From Butyrivibrio sp. VCD2006 (GTDB lineage: Bacteria > Bacillota > Clostridia > Lachnospirales > Lachnospiraceae), in NCBI RefSeq assembly GCF_000423925.1, contig NZ_AUIX01000016.1, positions 1 to 64,000 on the forward strand: a DNA stretch of 64,000 nucleotides, given 5' to 3'. This document shows positions 25,657 through 34,449 of the stretch, one piece after another (positions within the stretch are counted from its first letter, which is position 1; the number at the start of each line of letters is the position of its first letter). Below the pieces are notes generated by a model, which saw nothing but the letters and a program-made list of their open reading frames with translations, searched no databases and was not told where the DNA came from. The translations under genes were made by a program, and so were the position numbers.

Positions 25657-26440
25657 TAAAAACCTCTTCTACGATCACATTTATCTCCTGGGTCTGGGTT
25701 ACGTTCCCGATGAAAATCCCCTGATTTACCAGGCAGTCACCGGCGTCTCTTCCGCAGGATATTTTTATATATTCATCTCCAACGATTTTATTGTTAGTTG
25801 GATCAAACGGGAGCCATCTGTTTTTATCCCAGATTTCAACCCATGCATGGGAGCTGCCCTCTCCCATCATCATTCCCGCAACATATCTGCAGGGAATTTT
25901 CTCCATTCTGCATAGTGCAAGCATTATATGAGCATAGTCCTGGCAAACACCGGCTCCCCCTTCAAATGCCTGTTCTGCCGTGGTGCTCATACCGGTTACC
26001 CCCTGCTCATATTTGAATGACGCAGACAGCTTTTCCATTATGATCTGTGCCTTGGATTCATTGCTAAACCCAGTCATATCAATGTCTCTATAAAAATTTA
26101 TTATCCCCTCACCCGGCCTTGTTATGCCGGTCTGGTATCTGTACATGCCGACTTTATGCAGTTCTCCCGCCTTCTCTGAATCAGAGAGTCCGGTTACCGC
26201 AAGGCCGTTTACTTCAAACCCGAAAAAATTATGGTATTCATTTGTATACCCGAAAAGTGTGATATTTCCATGTGAATCAGTATCCTCACTTGTTATGTGA
26301 TCAGGATAGACTGATATCGATACATCCTTAATCCGCTGCATATCCGTGAAGTGTGGAATGCATTTTAGTGAAAACCTGTGGTCTCTAACCGCATCACTGA
26401 AGGTCAGCTTCATGTGGTACCCGAACTTAAGTCTTTTCAC
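25643..26440 (-). CDS. Transglutaminase-like peptidase family protein
   Basis: Papain-fold transglutaminase-like protein of 265 residues. N-terminal beta domain (MKRLKFGYHMKLTFSD), then the core with Cys166 in GGAGVCQDYAHIM, His198 in SSHAWVE and Asp213 in PFDPTNN. These bacterial proteins are thought to act as peptidases or amidases rather than cross-linkers. A GTG start at 26440 is chosen because MKRLKF is the family's N-terminus. The partners upstream (alpha-E and ATP-grasp) form a widely conserved three-gene set described from comparative genomics as a peptide-ligase/hydrolase system of unknown product. Confidence 0.87.
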   Translation of the reverse strand: MKRLKFGYHMKLTFSDAVRDHRFSLKCIPHFTDMQRIKDVSISVYPDHITSEDTDSHGNITLFGYTNEYHNFFGFEVNGLAVTGLSDSEKAGELHKVGMYRYQTGITRPGEGIINFYRDIDMTGFSNESKAQIIMEKLSASFKYEQGVTGMSTTAEQAFEGGAGVCQDYAHIMLALCRMEKIPCRYVAGMMMGEGSSHAWVEIWDKNRWLPFDPTNNKIVGDEYIKISCGRDAGDCLVNQGIFIGNVTQTQEINVIVEEVFNESY

Positions 26441-26445
26441 TTTTC

Positions 26446-27111
26446 TTAACCTACAAGCTCCTCAATTGACTCTATGAGAGTGTCGTAAGGAGGTTCCTCA
26501 AGCTGCACCAGATAATTCACGTGTGCCAGCGTTTTGGGATTGTACCGCATGGTGCTCTTGTCAATTCGATTGACAAGCCTTCTTGTTGCTCTTCTAAGCT
26601 TCTCGGGTTTTTCTTTCAGTCGTGCGTATAAATCGATTCTTTCAACCAGTTTCCCAACATAGATCATATTTCTTATCTGGGATTCATCGATGTCATCATC
26701 AGCCATTCCCCAAAAGGCCACCAGATTGTCGGTGACCTTCTGCAGTCCAATTAGAGGAGCCTTCGAAAGGGCTGCCTGGTTCATGGCATAAACCGCAAGC
26801 TGTATATATGAAAGTGTATCGCTTCCGATTTCTTCTCTTAAGACGATGGCGTTGTCATACGCCCTCATCAGATTTGAAAATATTGAATTCTCATCATTTA
26901 GTGAAAAACAATATTTTCTGGCAAAATCATCTCTTGATCTGTAAATATTGGGGATATCCTGGCTCTTACAAAACTCAAGGTATTCCTGCTCTGTCACATC
27001 AATCATTGAATCGAATCTGGATTCAAAAATCTTTATTGTCGAATATACCCGCTCGGTGTATCTTCCAAGCCAGTACAATCTGTCTGTATTTTCTACTGAG
27101 ATAATACCCAT
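26446..27111 (-). CDS. Alpha-E domain protein (DUF403)
   Basis: An all-helical 221-residue protein that begins MGIISVENTDRLYWLGRYTERVYS, the signature start of the alpha-E family. Its biochemical role is unknown; it is nearly always encoded beside a circularly permuted ATP-grasp and a transglutaminase-like protein, as here. It overlaps the ATP-grasp gene by 19 bases, and the start has GGAGG twelve bases upstream. Confidence 0.87.
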   Translation of the reverse strand: MGIISVENTDRLYWLGRYTERVYSTIKIFESRFDSMIDVTEQEYLEFCKSQDIPNIYRSRDDFARKYCFSLNDENSIFSNLMRAYDNAIVLREEIGSDTLSYIQLAVYAMNQAALSKAPLIGLQKVTDNLVAFWGMADDDIDESQIRNMIYVGKLVERIDLYARLKEKPEKLRRATRRLVNRIDKSTMRYNPKTLAHVNYLVQLEEPPYDTLIESIEELVG

Positions 27112-28451
27112 GTGTCTTTAAAACCTCCTCCCTGTGAAGAATTAACGATAAATGAATCAGGGTTCCGTGAAAATCTTGTAAGTCCGCTCTTCCATACCAT
27201 AGGTTCATCTGCCATAAGGACAAATGCACGAAGATCCGCTTTTCTCGGAAGAAGCTCACCCTTCTCCATGATATCTATATCAAGAAAATCTATAACCTCC
27301 TGAGCTATGAATCTCCTGGGTTCTCTGCGAAGTGTCTCCTTAAATGTCTTCTTCTGATCCTCTGTCATTTTACTTCCGAAAACAACTCCATATCCGCCTG
27401 CCTCAGCCACATCCTTAAGCACCAGCTTGTCGAAATTGTCCATGACATATTTCATGTCCTCTTCATAGTAAGGAAGATATGTGGGTGCGTTATTAAGAAT
27501 CGGTTCTTCATCCAGATAATACCTGATCATCTTTGGAACGAAATAGTAGATTCCCTTATCATCGGCAACTCCGTTTCCGGGAGCATTAATAAGAGCAACA
27601 TTTCCTTTTCTGTAGATATCAAAAATATGAGGAATGCCAATGACTGACTCCTTGTTAAAGTTCATTGGATCAAGATATTCATCGGAGATTCTTCTGTAAA
27701 CTGCACCAACCCTCTCTTTTCGTCCGGAATAATCAATGAAATAAAGATGGTCGTTTTCAACTATAAGTTCACTCCCCGAAACAAGATGTGCTCCAGTTTC
27801 TTCTGCCAAGTAGGAATGTTCAAAATAGGCCGCATTGTATCTTCCCGGGGTCAGGATAACTGTGTGCCCGCCCGTGTTTACATAGTCCATTGTGCGGCGG
27901 AGTAGATCTGCATAATTTCTGTTATCCTCAATGTGCTTTCCCGCAAAAAGATCAGGTGCACTGCGTCTTGAAAGCCTTCTTGCCATCATGGGATATGATG
28001 CCCCCGATGGAATTCTAAGGTTATCCTCAAGGATATACCACTCTCCGTCCTTTGCCTGAACCAGGTCAATTCCTGAGATGTGGGAATATATACCCTTGGG
28101 CGGTTTTATCCCCTCGCACTGCGGAAGATACCCGCTTCCGGCATAGATAAATTCCTCAGGTACCACGTTATCCTTAACAATTTTCTTATCACCGTAGATG
28201 TCTTCTATGAAAAGATTCAGAGCCTTAACTCTCTGCTTTAATCCCTTTTCAAGATAAGCAAATTCCTTCTTGTCAATGACTCTTGGAATCATGTCAAACG
28301 GGAAAAGCTGCTCCCTAAACTCGTTGTTCTTGTAGATACCGAATTTAACCCCGTATCTTGCAAGCTGCTCATTGACATCTGCAGCACCTGCGTAGATTTC
28401 CATATCTTCGATACGTTCTTTTTTGCTGAAAATATCCGTATAAGATGTCAT
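27093..28451 (-). CDS. Circularly permuted ATP-grasp protein
   Basis: Predicted amide/peptide ligase of 452 residues (DUF404/DUF407 family). Visible family blocks: LEDNLRIPSGASYPMMARR near 140, TPGRYNAAYFEHSYLAEE near 205, VYRRISDEYLDP, NAPGNGVADDKGIYYFVP, and a C-terminal SSQGGGFKDTWVL. The ATP-grasp nucleotide-binding elements are permuted, with KADLRAFVL and the Gly-rich block near the end. It should form an ATP-dependent acyl-phosphate and join a carboxylate to an amine; no substrate is known. Position beside D-glutamate and 5-oxoproline genes suggests a glutamyl or pyroglutamyl compound. Confidence 0.87.
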   Translation of the reverse strand: MTSYTDIFSKKERIEDMEIYAGAADVNEQLARYGVKFGIYKNNEFREQLFPFDMIPRVIDKKEFAYLEKGLKQRVKALNLFIEDIYGDKKIVKDNVVPEEFIYAGSGYLPQCEGIKPPKGIYSHISGIDLVQAKDGEWYILEDNLRIPSGASYPMMARRLSRRSAPDLFAGKHIEDNRNYADLLRRTMDYVNTGGHTVILTPGRYNAAYFEHSYLAEETGAHLVSGSELIVENDHLYFIDYSGRKERVGAVYRRISDEYLDPMNFNKESVIGIPHIFDIYRKGNVALINAPGNGVADDKGIYYFVPKMIRYYLDEEPILNNAPTYLPYYEEDMKYVMDNFDKLVLKDVAEAGGYGVVFGSKMTEDQKKTFKETLRREPRRFIAQEVIDFLDIDIMEKGELLPRKADLRAFVLMADEPMVWKSGLTRFSRNPDSFIVNSSQGGGFKDTWVLSQ

Positions 28452-28490
28452 ACTCGCTTCCTCCTCTTCTGTGCCCCTTTATAATTGTTA

Positions 28491-29033
28491 CTAAATCCCC
28501 TCATGCTGTTTTTGGAAGCGTCTTTCCTTTAAATCTTTTATGATGAGTTCCATGTTTAGCAGAACTCCTACAAAAATACCGATCAGCGTATCCAGCGATC
28601 TGTTCAGAACAAACAGATATGGATTTTCATCCATGAGGTGGTTGACAACTATACTTAAGAACACGACGCATGAAAAATATGAAGCTTTTTTCTGATCAAT
28701 AAGTACAGTAGTGTAGATAACCGGTATAAGTGCCAATGAAATAATGCAGTAGTTTAAAAAGTCATCTCCTATGTCTACGATTTTTAGTTTTATCAAAATA
28801 TAGAGAAGTCCATATACAGCACCTATGAAAGTACCGATAATTCGTTGGACTGCATTGCCAATTGTGTTTTCTGTCTGCTTTTGTATACACCATAAAACCG
28901 CAAGCGCTGAGTAAAATGGTGTTCCCTGTTTCCCCCTTAGAAAATAAATTGCAAAGCATATCAGAACTCCAAGCGCAGACTTGATTATTCGCATTCCGAT
29001 ATGCGGAAGTTTCCGTGTTCTAAATATCTTCAT
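28491..29033 (-). CDS. Short FUSC/ArAE-type membrane protein
   Basis: A 180-residue membrane protein with about five hydrophobic segments and the pattern SALGVLICFAIYFLRGKQGTPFYSALAVLWCIQ, then GTFIGAVYGLL, typical of the aromatic acid exporter (ArAE_1) family. Full-length members carry a cytoplasmic C-terminal domain that is absent here; the protein ends with a basic tail (KDLKERRFQKQ). It may export or import the product handled by the operon. Overlaps neither neighbour. Confidence 0.75.
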   Translation of the reverse strand: MKIFRTRKLPHIGMRIIKSALGVLICFAIYFLRGKQGTPFYSALAVLWCIQKQTENTIGNAVQRIIGTFIGAVYGLLYILIKLKIVDIGDDFLNYCIISLALIPVIYTTVLIDQKKASYFSCVVFLSIVVNHLMDENPYLFVLNRSLDTLIGIFVGVLLNMELIIKDLKERRFQKQHEGI

Positions 29034-29079
29034 CTAACCTCAATCATGTTTTGTCAGCTGTAAAAATCATCAACCCTTG

Positions 29080-29946
29080 TCATCCGCACTTTCTGATATC
29101 ATTTTCGATATCAGTTGCTTCAATGATTTCCTGATACAGCGCATCTCTTAGTCTGAACAAGGTCTCTCTGTCCTTACCGCCAACAGGCTTTCCATCAAGC
29201 TCATCCACATACATGCATACATTTGAGGATGAAGTTACGATGATCTCATCAGCCTCCCAAAGGTCCTTTAAGTAATAGGGGGTCTCACTGACTCCGATGC
29301 CCAGCTTCTTGCACATTCTTACAAGATGAGCTCTCGCAATACCGGGAAGGATCAGTTCATCTGTAGGCGCGGTATAAACGATTCCGTCCTTGATGATGTG
29401 ACAGTTGCAGTGCGCACACTCGGTAATCCGTCCATCCTTTCTGTAAAGAATAGTCTCATCCTTTCCCGCCTTGTAGGCCTTCTCCGCATATAAAACTGAT
29501 GGCAAGAGATTAAGTGTCTTGCAGTTGCAATAGTAGAATCTCTTATCTTCCGCTGTCACACATTTGATGGGCTTTTGACAATCGTTAAGTGTTTCAGGCT
29601 TTATCATTACCCACAGATTTCCGGGGCCCTTTTCATAAGTATGGTTACGGATTCCGGTTCCTCTTGTGCAGGCAAAATATACAAAGTTTCCACCTGTATC
29701 CATCTTAAGTACAAGTGACTGAAGAAGCTCTTTAAGCTCGCTCTTTGAGCAGGGAATCTCTATGTCCAGTAAAGCTGCCGAATTAAATAATCTGTCTATA
29801 TGCTCATCAATTGCAAAAAGCTTATAATTTCTTGACGGGCCTGCATCATACACCCCATCTCCAAAAAAGCAGACCCTGTCGTTGAACGGAATAGTCATCT
29901 TATCCAGTTCGTCATACTTTCCGTTGTAATATCCTAGTGTTTTCAT
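29080..29946 (-). CDS. Class IV PLP aminotransferase (D-amino-acid type likely)
   Basis: Fold-type IV PLP enzyme, 288 residues, of the D-amino acid transaminase / branched-chain aminotransferase / aminodeoxychorismate lyase group. It begins YYNGKYDELDKMTIPFNDR and has PLP lysine Lys143 in NCKTLNLLPSVLY and the ECAHCNCHII segment corresponding to EGSSSNVF of D-amino acid transaminases. The Cys-for-Ser changes there are odd. In this operon a D-glutamate/2-oxoglutarate transamination would fit. A branched-chain or lyase role cannot be ruled out. Confidence 0.8.
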   Translation of the reverse strand: MKTLGYYNGKYDELDKMTIPFNDRVCFFGDGVYDAGPSRNYKLFAIDEHIDRLFNSAALLDIEIPCSKSELKELLQSLVLKMDTGGNFVYFACTRGTGIRNHTYEKGPGNLWVMIKPETLNDCQKPIKCVTAEDKRFYYCNCKTLNLLPSVLYAEKAYKAGKDETILYRKDGRITECAHCNCHIIKDGIVYTAPTDELILPGIARAHLVRMCKKLGIGVSETPYYLKDLWEADEIIVTSSSNVCMYVDELDGKPVGGKDRETLFRLRDALYQEIIEATDIENDIRKCG

Positions 29947-29983
29947 CTTTCATCGCCTCCTCTTTATAGTTAAGGAAAAGTTC

Positions 29984-30832
29984 CTAAACCGGAACAGATT
30001 CCTCAGTATGCAGTGCATCTAAAATCTCATATTCAATGCTCATATTTTTTCCATCCACGCTGATGCTTCTATCCTTTGTAACACCATCAACGCTTCCGAT
30101 CGATACCGTCTTTTTTATAAATGATCTTACCCACTCATATTTGGGTACCAGCTCTGTTTTACTAAGTCTTGCAAGGGCAGTGATTATTCCGTAAGCCCCC
30201 CAGTTGGAAACCGATGCAATAACAGAAATGTCAGCAGGTATGATGCAGGGTTCAAGTGACAGCTTTCTGGAAATCACTCCCGCAATCTTTCCCATTCCTA
30301 TTTCATTTCCGCCATCACCAACGCCTATGGATGGAATGATTCCCTGATATCTGATAAACATTTCATCTATGGGAGCCGTGTGTTCACTGATATCTTCCCC
30401 TCGCATATTGGCGTAGTATCCAAATTTATTCCGGCCACATCTTTCAACTGATATCATTCCCTTTGGATCGTATTCATTAACAATCTCATCGATTCTGTCT
30501 TCCGAATCACTTATTCCGATGTAGATGATCTCTACATTTTCATTGTCAAAAAATCCTCTGCAATACTCATCGGTTATGATCACCGGTTTATATCCAAGCT
30601 TTGAGAGCGCATGGGCAAGAGCAACAGTTCCAACGGGCCCATCAGTTTCGGCATATCCTGCAACATAAAAGCCGGTTGTCAAAAATACATAACCTTTTTC
30701 CCAGGAAAAAATCTCTCTTGCTGCTTTTGTGCAGTAATCCTCTGACAGGTAAAATCTTATGTCTGACATTCCCCTGTTAGAGTGCCTCAGAATGATATCT
30801 TCAATTGATTCGTTTTCATTAGCTTTCTTCAT
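29984..30832 (-). CDS. D-glutamate-cyclase-like protein (DUF4392)
   Basis: A 282-residue cytoplasmic protein with the DUF4392 hallmarks TGFYVAGYAETDGPVGTVAL near residue 55 and GVGDGGNEIGMG near 172. In animals this domain is fused behind a DUF1445 domain in the mitochondrial D-glutamate cyclase. Here DUF1445 is a separate gene two positions upstream. Expected chemistry: interconversion of D-glutamate and 5-oxo-D-proline, alone or as a complex with the DUF1445 protein. The start is ATG 30832, seven bases behind GGAG; a GTG six bases earlier is less good. Confidence 0.85.
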   Translation of the reverse strand: MKKANENESIEDIILRHSNRGMSDIRFYLSEDYCTKAAREIFSWEKGYVFLTTGFYVAGYAETDGPVGTVALAHALSKLGYKPVIITDEYCRGFFDNENVEIIYIGISDSEDRIDEIVNEYDPKGMISVERCGRNKFGYYANMRGEDISEHTAPIDEMFIRYQGIIPSIGVGDGGNEIGMGKIAGVISRKLSLEPCIIPADISVIASVSNWGAYGIITALARLSKTELVPKYEWVRSFIKKTVSIGSVDGVTKDRSISVDGKNMSIEYEILDALHTEESVPV

Positions 30833-30856
30833 ATCCACACTCCAAAAAAAGATTTT

Positions 30857-31642
30857 TTATACTGCGATACGATGTTCCTCAATCACATCTCTGATCGAAG
30901 TAATCTCAACATTTTCACGAACAAGAGCTTCGTGTATTTTCTTTGCAAACTCCACTGCCTTGATTCCATCGCCATGAAGACAAATTGAATCGGCTTCAAC
31001 TCTCACTCTGCCACCTGAAATTGTCTTGACTGTACCTGTTTTTATCATCTCTATGACTCTGCTTATAGCCAGTTCTTCATCAGTAATAACTGCTCCGGCA
31101 AGGCTCCTATCTACAAGAGTTCCATCGTCGTTATAAGCTCTGTCAGCAAAGACTTCACTTGCGACTAAAAGGCCCGTTTCCCTTGCTGCTTCAACCATCA
31201 GACTTCCTGATAATCCAAGCAGTATTAAATCCTTATCAACCTCGTATATTCCTTCAGCAATAGCTACTGCCAGCTTTTTATCCTTGGCTGCCATGTTATA
31301 CATAGCTCCATGGGGCTTCACATGTGATAGTTCCACATCATGGGATCTGCAAAATGCATTCAGTGCACCAATCTGGTATTGCACCATGGCCTTCAGCTCC
31401 TTGGCTGATACAGCCATCCTTCTTCTGCCAAATCCAACAAGATCAGGGAAGCCCGGATGTGCGCCAATACTCACCTTATATTCCTTTGCCATGGCAACTG
31501 TCTTGTCCATAACAAGCGGATCGGATGCATGAAAACCGCAGGCAACGTTTGCTGAGGATATATATTTGATCACGTCTTCATCCATTCCGCATTTATAATT
31601 TCCAAAGCTCTCGCCCAGATCGGCATTAAGATCAACCTTCAT
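30857..31642 (-). CDS. pxpA: 5-oxoprolinase subunit A (LamB/YcsF family)
   Basis: Subunit of the ATP-dependent prokaryotic 5-oxoprolinase PxpABC, which opens pyroglutamate to glutamate. It has 261 residues and opens [19 protein letters not shown], then [14 protein letters not shown] and [12 protein letters not shown], all diagnostic. ATG 31642 is six bases behind TGGAGG; seven upstream codons are rejected. It sits between the DUF1445 and DUF4392 genes rather than next to pxpB-pxpC, so the cyclase-family genes are interleaved with the oxoprolinase genes. Confidence 0.93.
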   Translation of the reverse strand: MKVDLNADLGESFGNYKCGMDEDVIKYISSANVACGFHASDPLVMDKTVAMAKEYKVSIGAHPGFPDLVGFGRRRMAVSAKELKAMVQYQIGALNAFCRSHDVELSHVKPHGAMYNMAAKDKKLAVAIAEGIYEVDKDLILLGLSGSLMVEAARETGLLVASEVFADRAYNDDGTLVDRSLAGAVITDEELAISRVIEMIKTGTVKTISGGRVRVEADSICLHGDGIKAVEFAKKIHEALVRENVEITSIRDVIEEHRIAV

Positions 31643-31659
31643 ACAAAACCTCCAAAGAA

Positions 31660-32475
31660 TCAATATTTCAAACTGACATTTTTTACATCAGTTATAAACA
31701 TATGCCCCGGCGAATGAGTGATACAAAAATCCGGTTTAGAGTTCATCACCACAGCCTGAGGTGTAACTCCGCATGGCCAGAACACCGGAACCTCACCATC
31801 TCTGATTTCAACAGAATCCCCAAAATCAGGTTTGTTTATGTCACTTATTCCTATTGCCTTTGGATCACCAACATGTACCGGTGCTCCGTGAACCTTTGGC
31901 ATCTCGCCTGTCACAAGTACCGCCTTCGGAACCAGTTCATAGGGTATAGGTCTCATGCTCACCACCATATTTCCACTGAACACTCCTGCCTTTTTACAGG
32001 CAATGTTTGTTATATACATGGGAACGTTACAGCCCTGTTCGATGTGTCTTATGGGGATACCTGCTTTCATAAGCTCATCTTCAAATGAAAAGCTGCAGCC
32101 TATAAGAAAGCTTACAAGATCATCTCTCCAGAATGCGTTTACATTCTCGTATTCACCCTTTAGTTCTCCATTTTCAAATACTCTGTACTTTGGAATATCT
32201 CTTCTGATATCTGCTCCTCTTGCAACCTCCTTAATAAGCACTTCTCCCTCCTCAAGGACCTCAAGTATGGGACATGCTTTGGGATTTCTCATGGCAAATA
32301 GCAAAAAGTCGTATGCATATTTTTTAGGGAGAGAGATAAGATTTGCCTGAGCATATCCTTCGCACATTCCACTGGTCTGACCTGTTATCTTTTCCTCCCT
32401 GATGAGTTCTCTTACTGCCATGGGAGTCTCTTTAGCATATATATTTTTTTCTGTCTTACTCATATCATCTTGCAT
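31660..32475 (-). CDS. D-glutamate cyclase family protein (DUF1445)
   Basis: A 271-residue protein with [42 protein letters not shown], and [20 protein letters not shown], matching the YcsI/DUF1445 family. Some members are annotated as hydro-lyases, but the animal homologue is part of D-glutamate cyclase. The start ATG 32475 has CGGAGG six bases upstream and overlaps pxpC by 11 bases, implying tight co-expression with the oxoprolinase. Confidence 0.9.
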   Translation of the reverse strand: MQDDMSKTEKNIYAKETPMAVRELIREEKITGQTSGMCEGYAQANLISLPKKYAYDFLLFAMRNPKACPILEVLEEGEVLIKEVARGADIRRDIPKYRVFENGELKGEYENVNAFWRDDLVSFLIGCSFSFEDELMKAGIPIRHIEQGCNVPMYITNIACKKAGVFSGNMVVSMRPIPYELVPKAVLVTGEMPKVHGAPVHVGDPKAIGISDINKPDFGDSVEIRDGEVPVFWPCGVTPQAVVMNSKPDFCITHSPGHMFITDVKNVSLKY

Positions 32476-33448
32476 GAACTGCCTCCGGATAATAGATCAT
32501 TTCCAAACCTGGATTTGATTCATATATACTTGTCAAAAAATCAAAATAGTTCCATTTCTGAACATCTGTGATATCTACTTTTTGGAACCGTATTACATCA
32601 CCGGGTCTCGCCTGTGCCAGATACTGAAGATCTTCACTGACCACTGTAGCTATCTTCGCGTATCCACCGGTTGTCTGATGATCAGCCATAAGGATTATTG
32701 GCATCCCGGATGATGTGATCTGAATTGATCCAAAGGTTATTCCATCTGATACGATGTCAGTAGGTGCCTTTGCTTCTATAGTTTTTCCTTCAAGCCTAAT
32801 TCCCATTCTGTCTATATCAGTGGATACTTTATAGGAGCCATTCAGAAAATCTAATAACCCGTTCTCTGTAAAGTAATCATCCTGCGGTCCGAGAATCACT
32901 CTCACCTGTATCTCGGATTGGTATATCTTTTGTTCAGCTCTTCTTTTAAGGAGCCTGTTTACTCCGTGATTCAAATATCTCGAAGGCCCTATTTCAAGCA
33001 CGTCTCCTGCCTGTAGTTTTCTTCCTTCGAAGCCTCCGATTGAGCACTTTATGTTTGTTGATCTGCTACCGAGAACAACCGGAACATCAACCCCACCGGC
33101 AAAGGCCAGATAAGCTCTGATTCCGTTTTTGGCAAATCCGAATTTCAGTGTCTGTCCTTCCCTTGCCAGATAGGTTCTTCCTCTTAGTACATCCTCCCCA
33201 TCAAGCGTTGCCTCCATCTCAGCACCCATGTAGCCAAACACATTATCACTTAGGAAAATCAGCTCCGGTCCCATCAGGGTAATCTCCAGAGCAGCTTCAT
33301 CCTTTTTATTTCCAACCAGATAATTTGCTTTCCTGTATGAATATTTATCCATGGCTCCGGATTCGCTTATTCCGGAATCCATGTATCCGAATCTCCCCTC
33401 ATCCTGTACAGTTGTCATCGCTCCGGGATTTACTATTCTTATGCTCAT
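32465..33448 (-). CDS. pxpC: 5-oxoprolinase subunit C (KipA / biotin-dependent carboxylase-like)
   Basis: The 327-residue partner of PxpB. Motifs are MTTVQDEGRFGYMDSGISESGAMD at the N-terminus (residues 11-34), YLAFAGGVDVPVVLGSRST near 115, and SSGMPIILMADHQTTGGYAKIA near 250. Related to the C-terminal half of allophanate hydrolase subunit 2. Five bases separate it from pxpB. Confidence 0.93.
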   Translation of the reverse strand: MSIRIVNPGAMTTVQDEGRFGYMDSGISESGAMDKYSYRKANYLVGNKKDEAALEITLMGPELIFLSDNVFGYMGAEMEATLDGEDVLRGRTYLAREGQTLKFGFAKNGIRAYLAFAGGVDVPVVLGSRSTNIKCSIGGFEGRKLQAGDVLEIGPSRYLNHGVNRLLKRRAEQKIYQSEIQVRVILGPQDDYFTENGLLDFLNGSYKVSTDIDRMGIRLEGKTIEAKAPTDIVSDGITFGSIQITSSGMPIILMADHQTTGGYAKIATVVSEDLQYLAQARPGDVIRFQKVDITDVQKWNYFDFLTSIYESNPGLEMIYYPEAVHAR

Positions 33449-33452
33449 ACCT

Positions 33453-34187
33453 TTATCTCCCCGTCATCGAAACCGCCTCTTCGTATTCGTTTTTATAGTT
33501 CCCAAGTTCAATCTCTCTTCTGATGTCATCGTATTCATCCCTGAAAATCGGCTTAAATCTTATATATTCTCCCGCTTCACAAAGAATTGGATGCTCTCTT
33601 TTTATGTCATAAAAATCAAGTGGTGTGCTCCCTATGAGTCTCCATCCTCCGGGAGAATCTACAGGATAAACTCCGGTCTGTGCTCCTCCTATTCCGACTG
33701 ACCTTGCAGGTATTTTTGTTCTTGGAGTTTTCAGTCTCGGAATATTTATCCTCTTATCAAGTCCGCCGAGATATACAAAGCCCGGAAGAAATCCCATCAT
33801 GTAAATTTTGTATTTTTCAGCCGAATGGATTTTAACTATCTCCTCCCTGCTAAGTCCCAATTCCGTTGACATATCCGAGAGGTCAGGTCCAAAGCTGTCA
33901 TCATAGCAGCAGGGAACAATCAGTGTTCTCTTTGACTCCGCTTCGTCTTTATCCTTATATCCCAAAGACTTCACAGTGCTTACCAATCTGACATAGGATA
34001 TTTTTTTCGGATTATAAAAAACCATCAGGCTTCTGTATGTCGGAAGGATTTCACGAACGCCCTTTATTTTCCTATTTCTTATTGATGCAGCCATGGAAAT
34101 AACACTATTATTAATTTCCTCATCTATTGTTTTTCCAAACTCGATGACCAATGCTTCATCGCCCGCAGGTAAATATCTGACATCCAT
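33453..34187 (-). CDS. pxpB: 5-oxoprolinase subunit B (KipI family)
   Basis: First gene of the operon. It has 244 residues from MDVRYLPAGDEALVIEFG. Family blocks: GFLPGFVYLGGLD near 140, RTKIPARSVGIGGAQTGVYP near 162, and DSPGGWRLIGSTPL near 185. A longer frame from 34238 overlaps a leader hairpin and is rejected; ATG 34187 follows AAGGTG. In Bacillus the homologue KipI also inhibits a sporulation kinase, but with pxpA and pxpC present oxoprolinase is the better reading. Confidence 0.93.
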   Translation of the reverse strand: MDVRYLPAGDEALVIEFGKTIDEEINNSVISMAASIRNRKIKGVREILPTYRSLMVFYNPKKISYVRLVSTVKSLGYKDKDEAESKRTLIVPCCYDDSFGPDLSDMSTELGLSREEIVKIHSAEKYKIYMMGFLPGFVYLGGLDKRINIPRLKTPRTKIPARSVGIGGAQTGVYPVDSPGGWRLIGSTPLDFYDIKREHPILCEAGEYIRFKPIFRDEYDDIRREIELGNYKNEYEEAVSMTGR

Positions 34188-34210
34188 ACAATCACCTTCT
34201 TCCATGACAC

Positions 34211-34297
34211 AAAAGGCGAGGTTGTCCTCTTGTGACATCCTCGCCTTTTTATATAAAAACAGGCGAAGAGTTCCATGAATTATGAAACGTCCTCGCC
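34211..34297 (-). promoter_or_regulatory. Leader hairpins of the pxp operon (possible attenuator)
   Basis: On the minus strand AAAAGGCGAGG (34249-34239) pairs with CCTCGCCTTTT (34221-34211), and the T-run is followed by GTGTC: an intrinsic-terminator shape ending 24 bases before the pxpB ATG. Just upstream, AGGCGAGGAC... can pair with ...CTTCGCCT (34296-34254). Because both stems use the same GGCGA/TCGCC letters, they could switch with one another. I recognise no known riboswitch class. Confidence 0.5.
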
Positions 34298-34322
34298 TCG
34301 CTTTTTCGATATTTAATTTAGT

Positions 34323-34364
34323 TTTTTGTTTATAAGAAATCCGAAAGATTCATATAAACAAAAA
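34323..34364. promoter_or_regulatory. 12-bp inverted repeat upstream of the pxp operon
   Basis: TTTTTGTTTATA (34323-34334) and TATAAACAAAAA (34353-34364) are exact inverse copies 18 bases apart. The location between the flavodoxin terminator and the pxp leader makes a regulator operator plausible; a local RNA hairpin is the alternative. Confidence 0.45.
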
Positions 34365-34392
34365 CAGGGCCATGCATCCAATGCATAGCCCC
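34360..34392 (-). terminator. Terminator behind the flavodoxin gene
   Basis: GGGGCTATGCAT and ATGCATGGCCC pair on the minus strand around a TGG loop (34392-34367), followed by TGTTTTTG. About 58 bases beyond the flavodoxin stop. Confidence 0.8.
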
Positions 34393-34449
34393 TTTGCTTG
34401 TACAAATATTACACCTTGACTTCAAAAAGTGCAACACCATTTTTTATTT

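Noticed and set aside
33453-34187. Sporulation-kinase inhibitor KipI
   Set aside because: With pxpC and pxpA in the same operon, 5-oxoprolinase subunit B is the better assignment.
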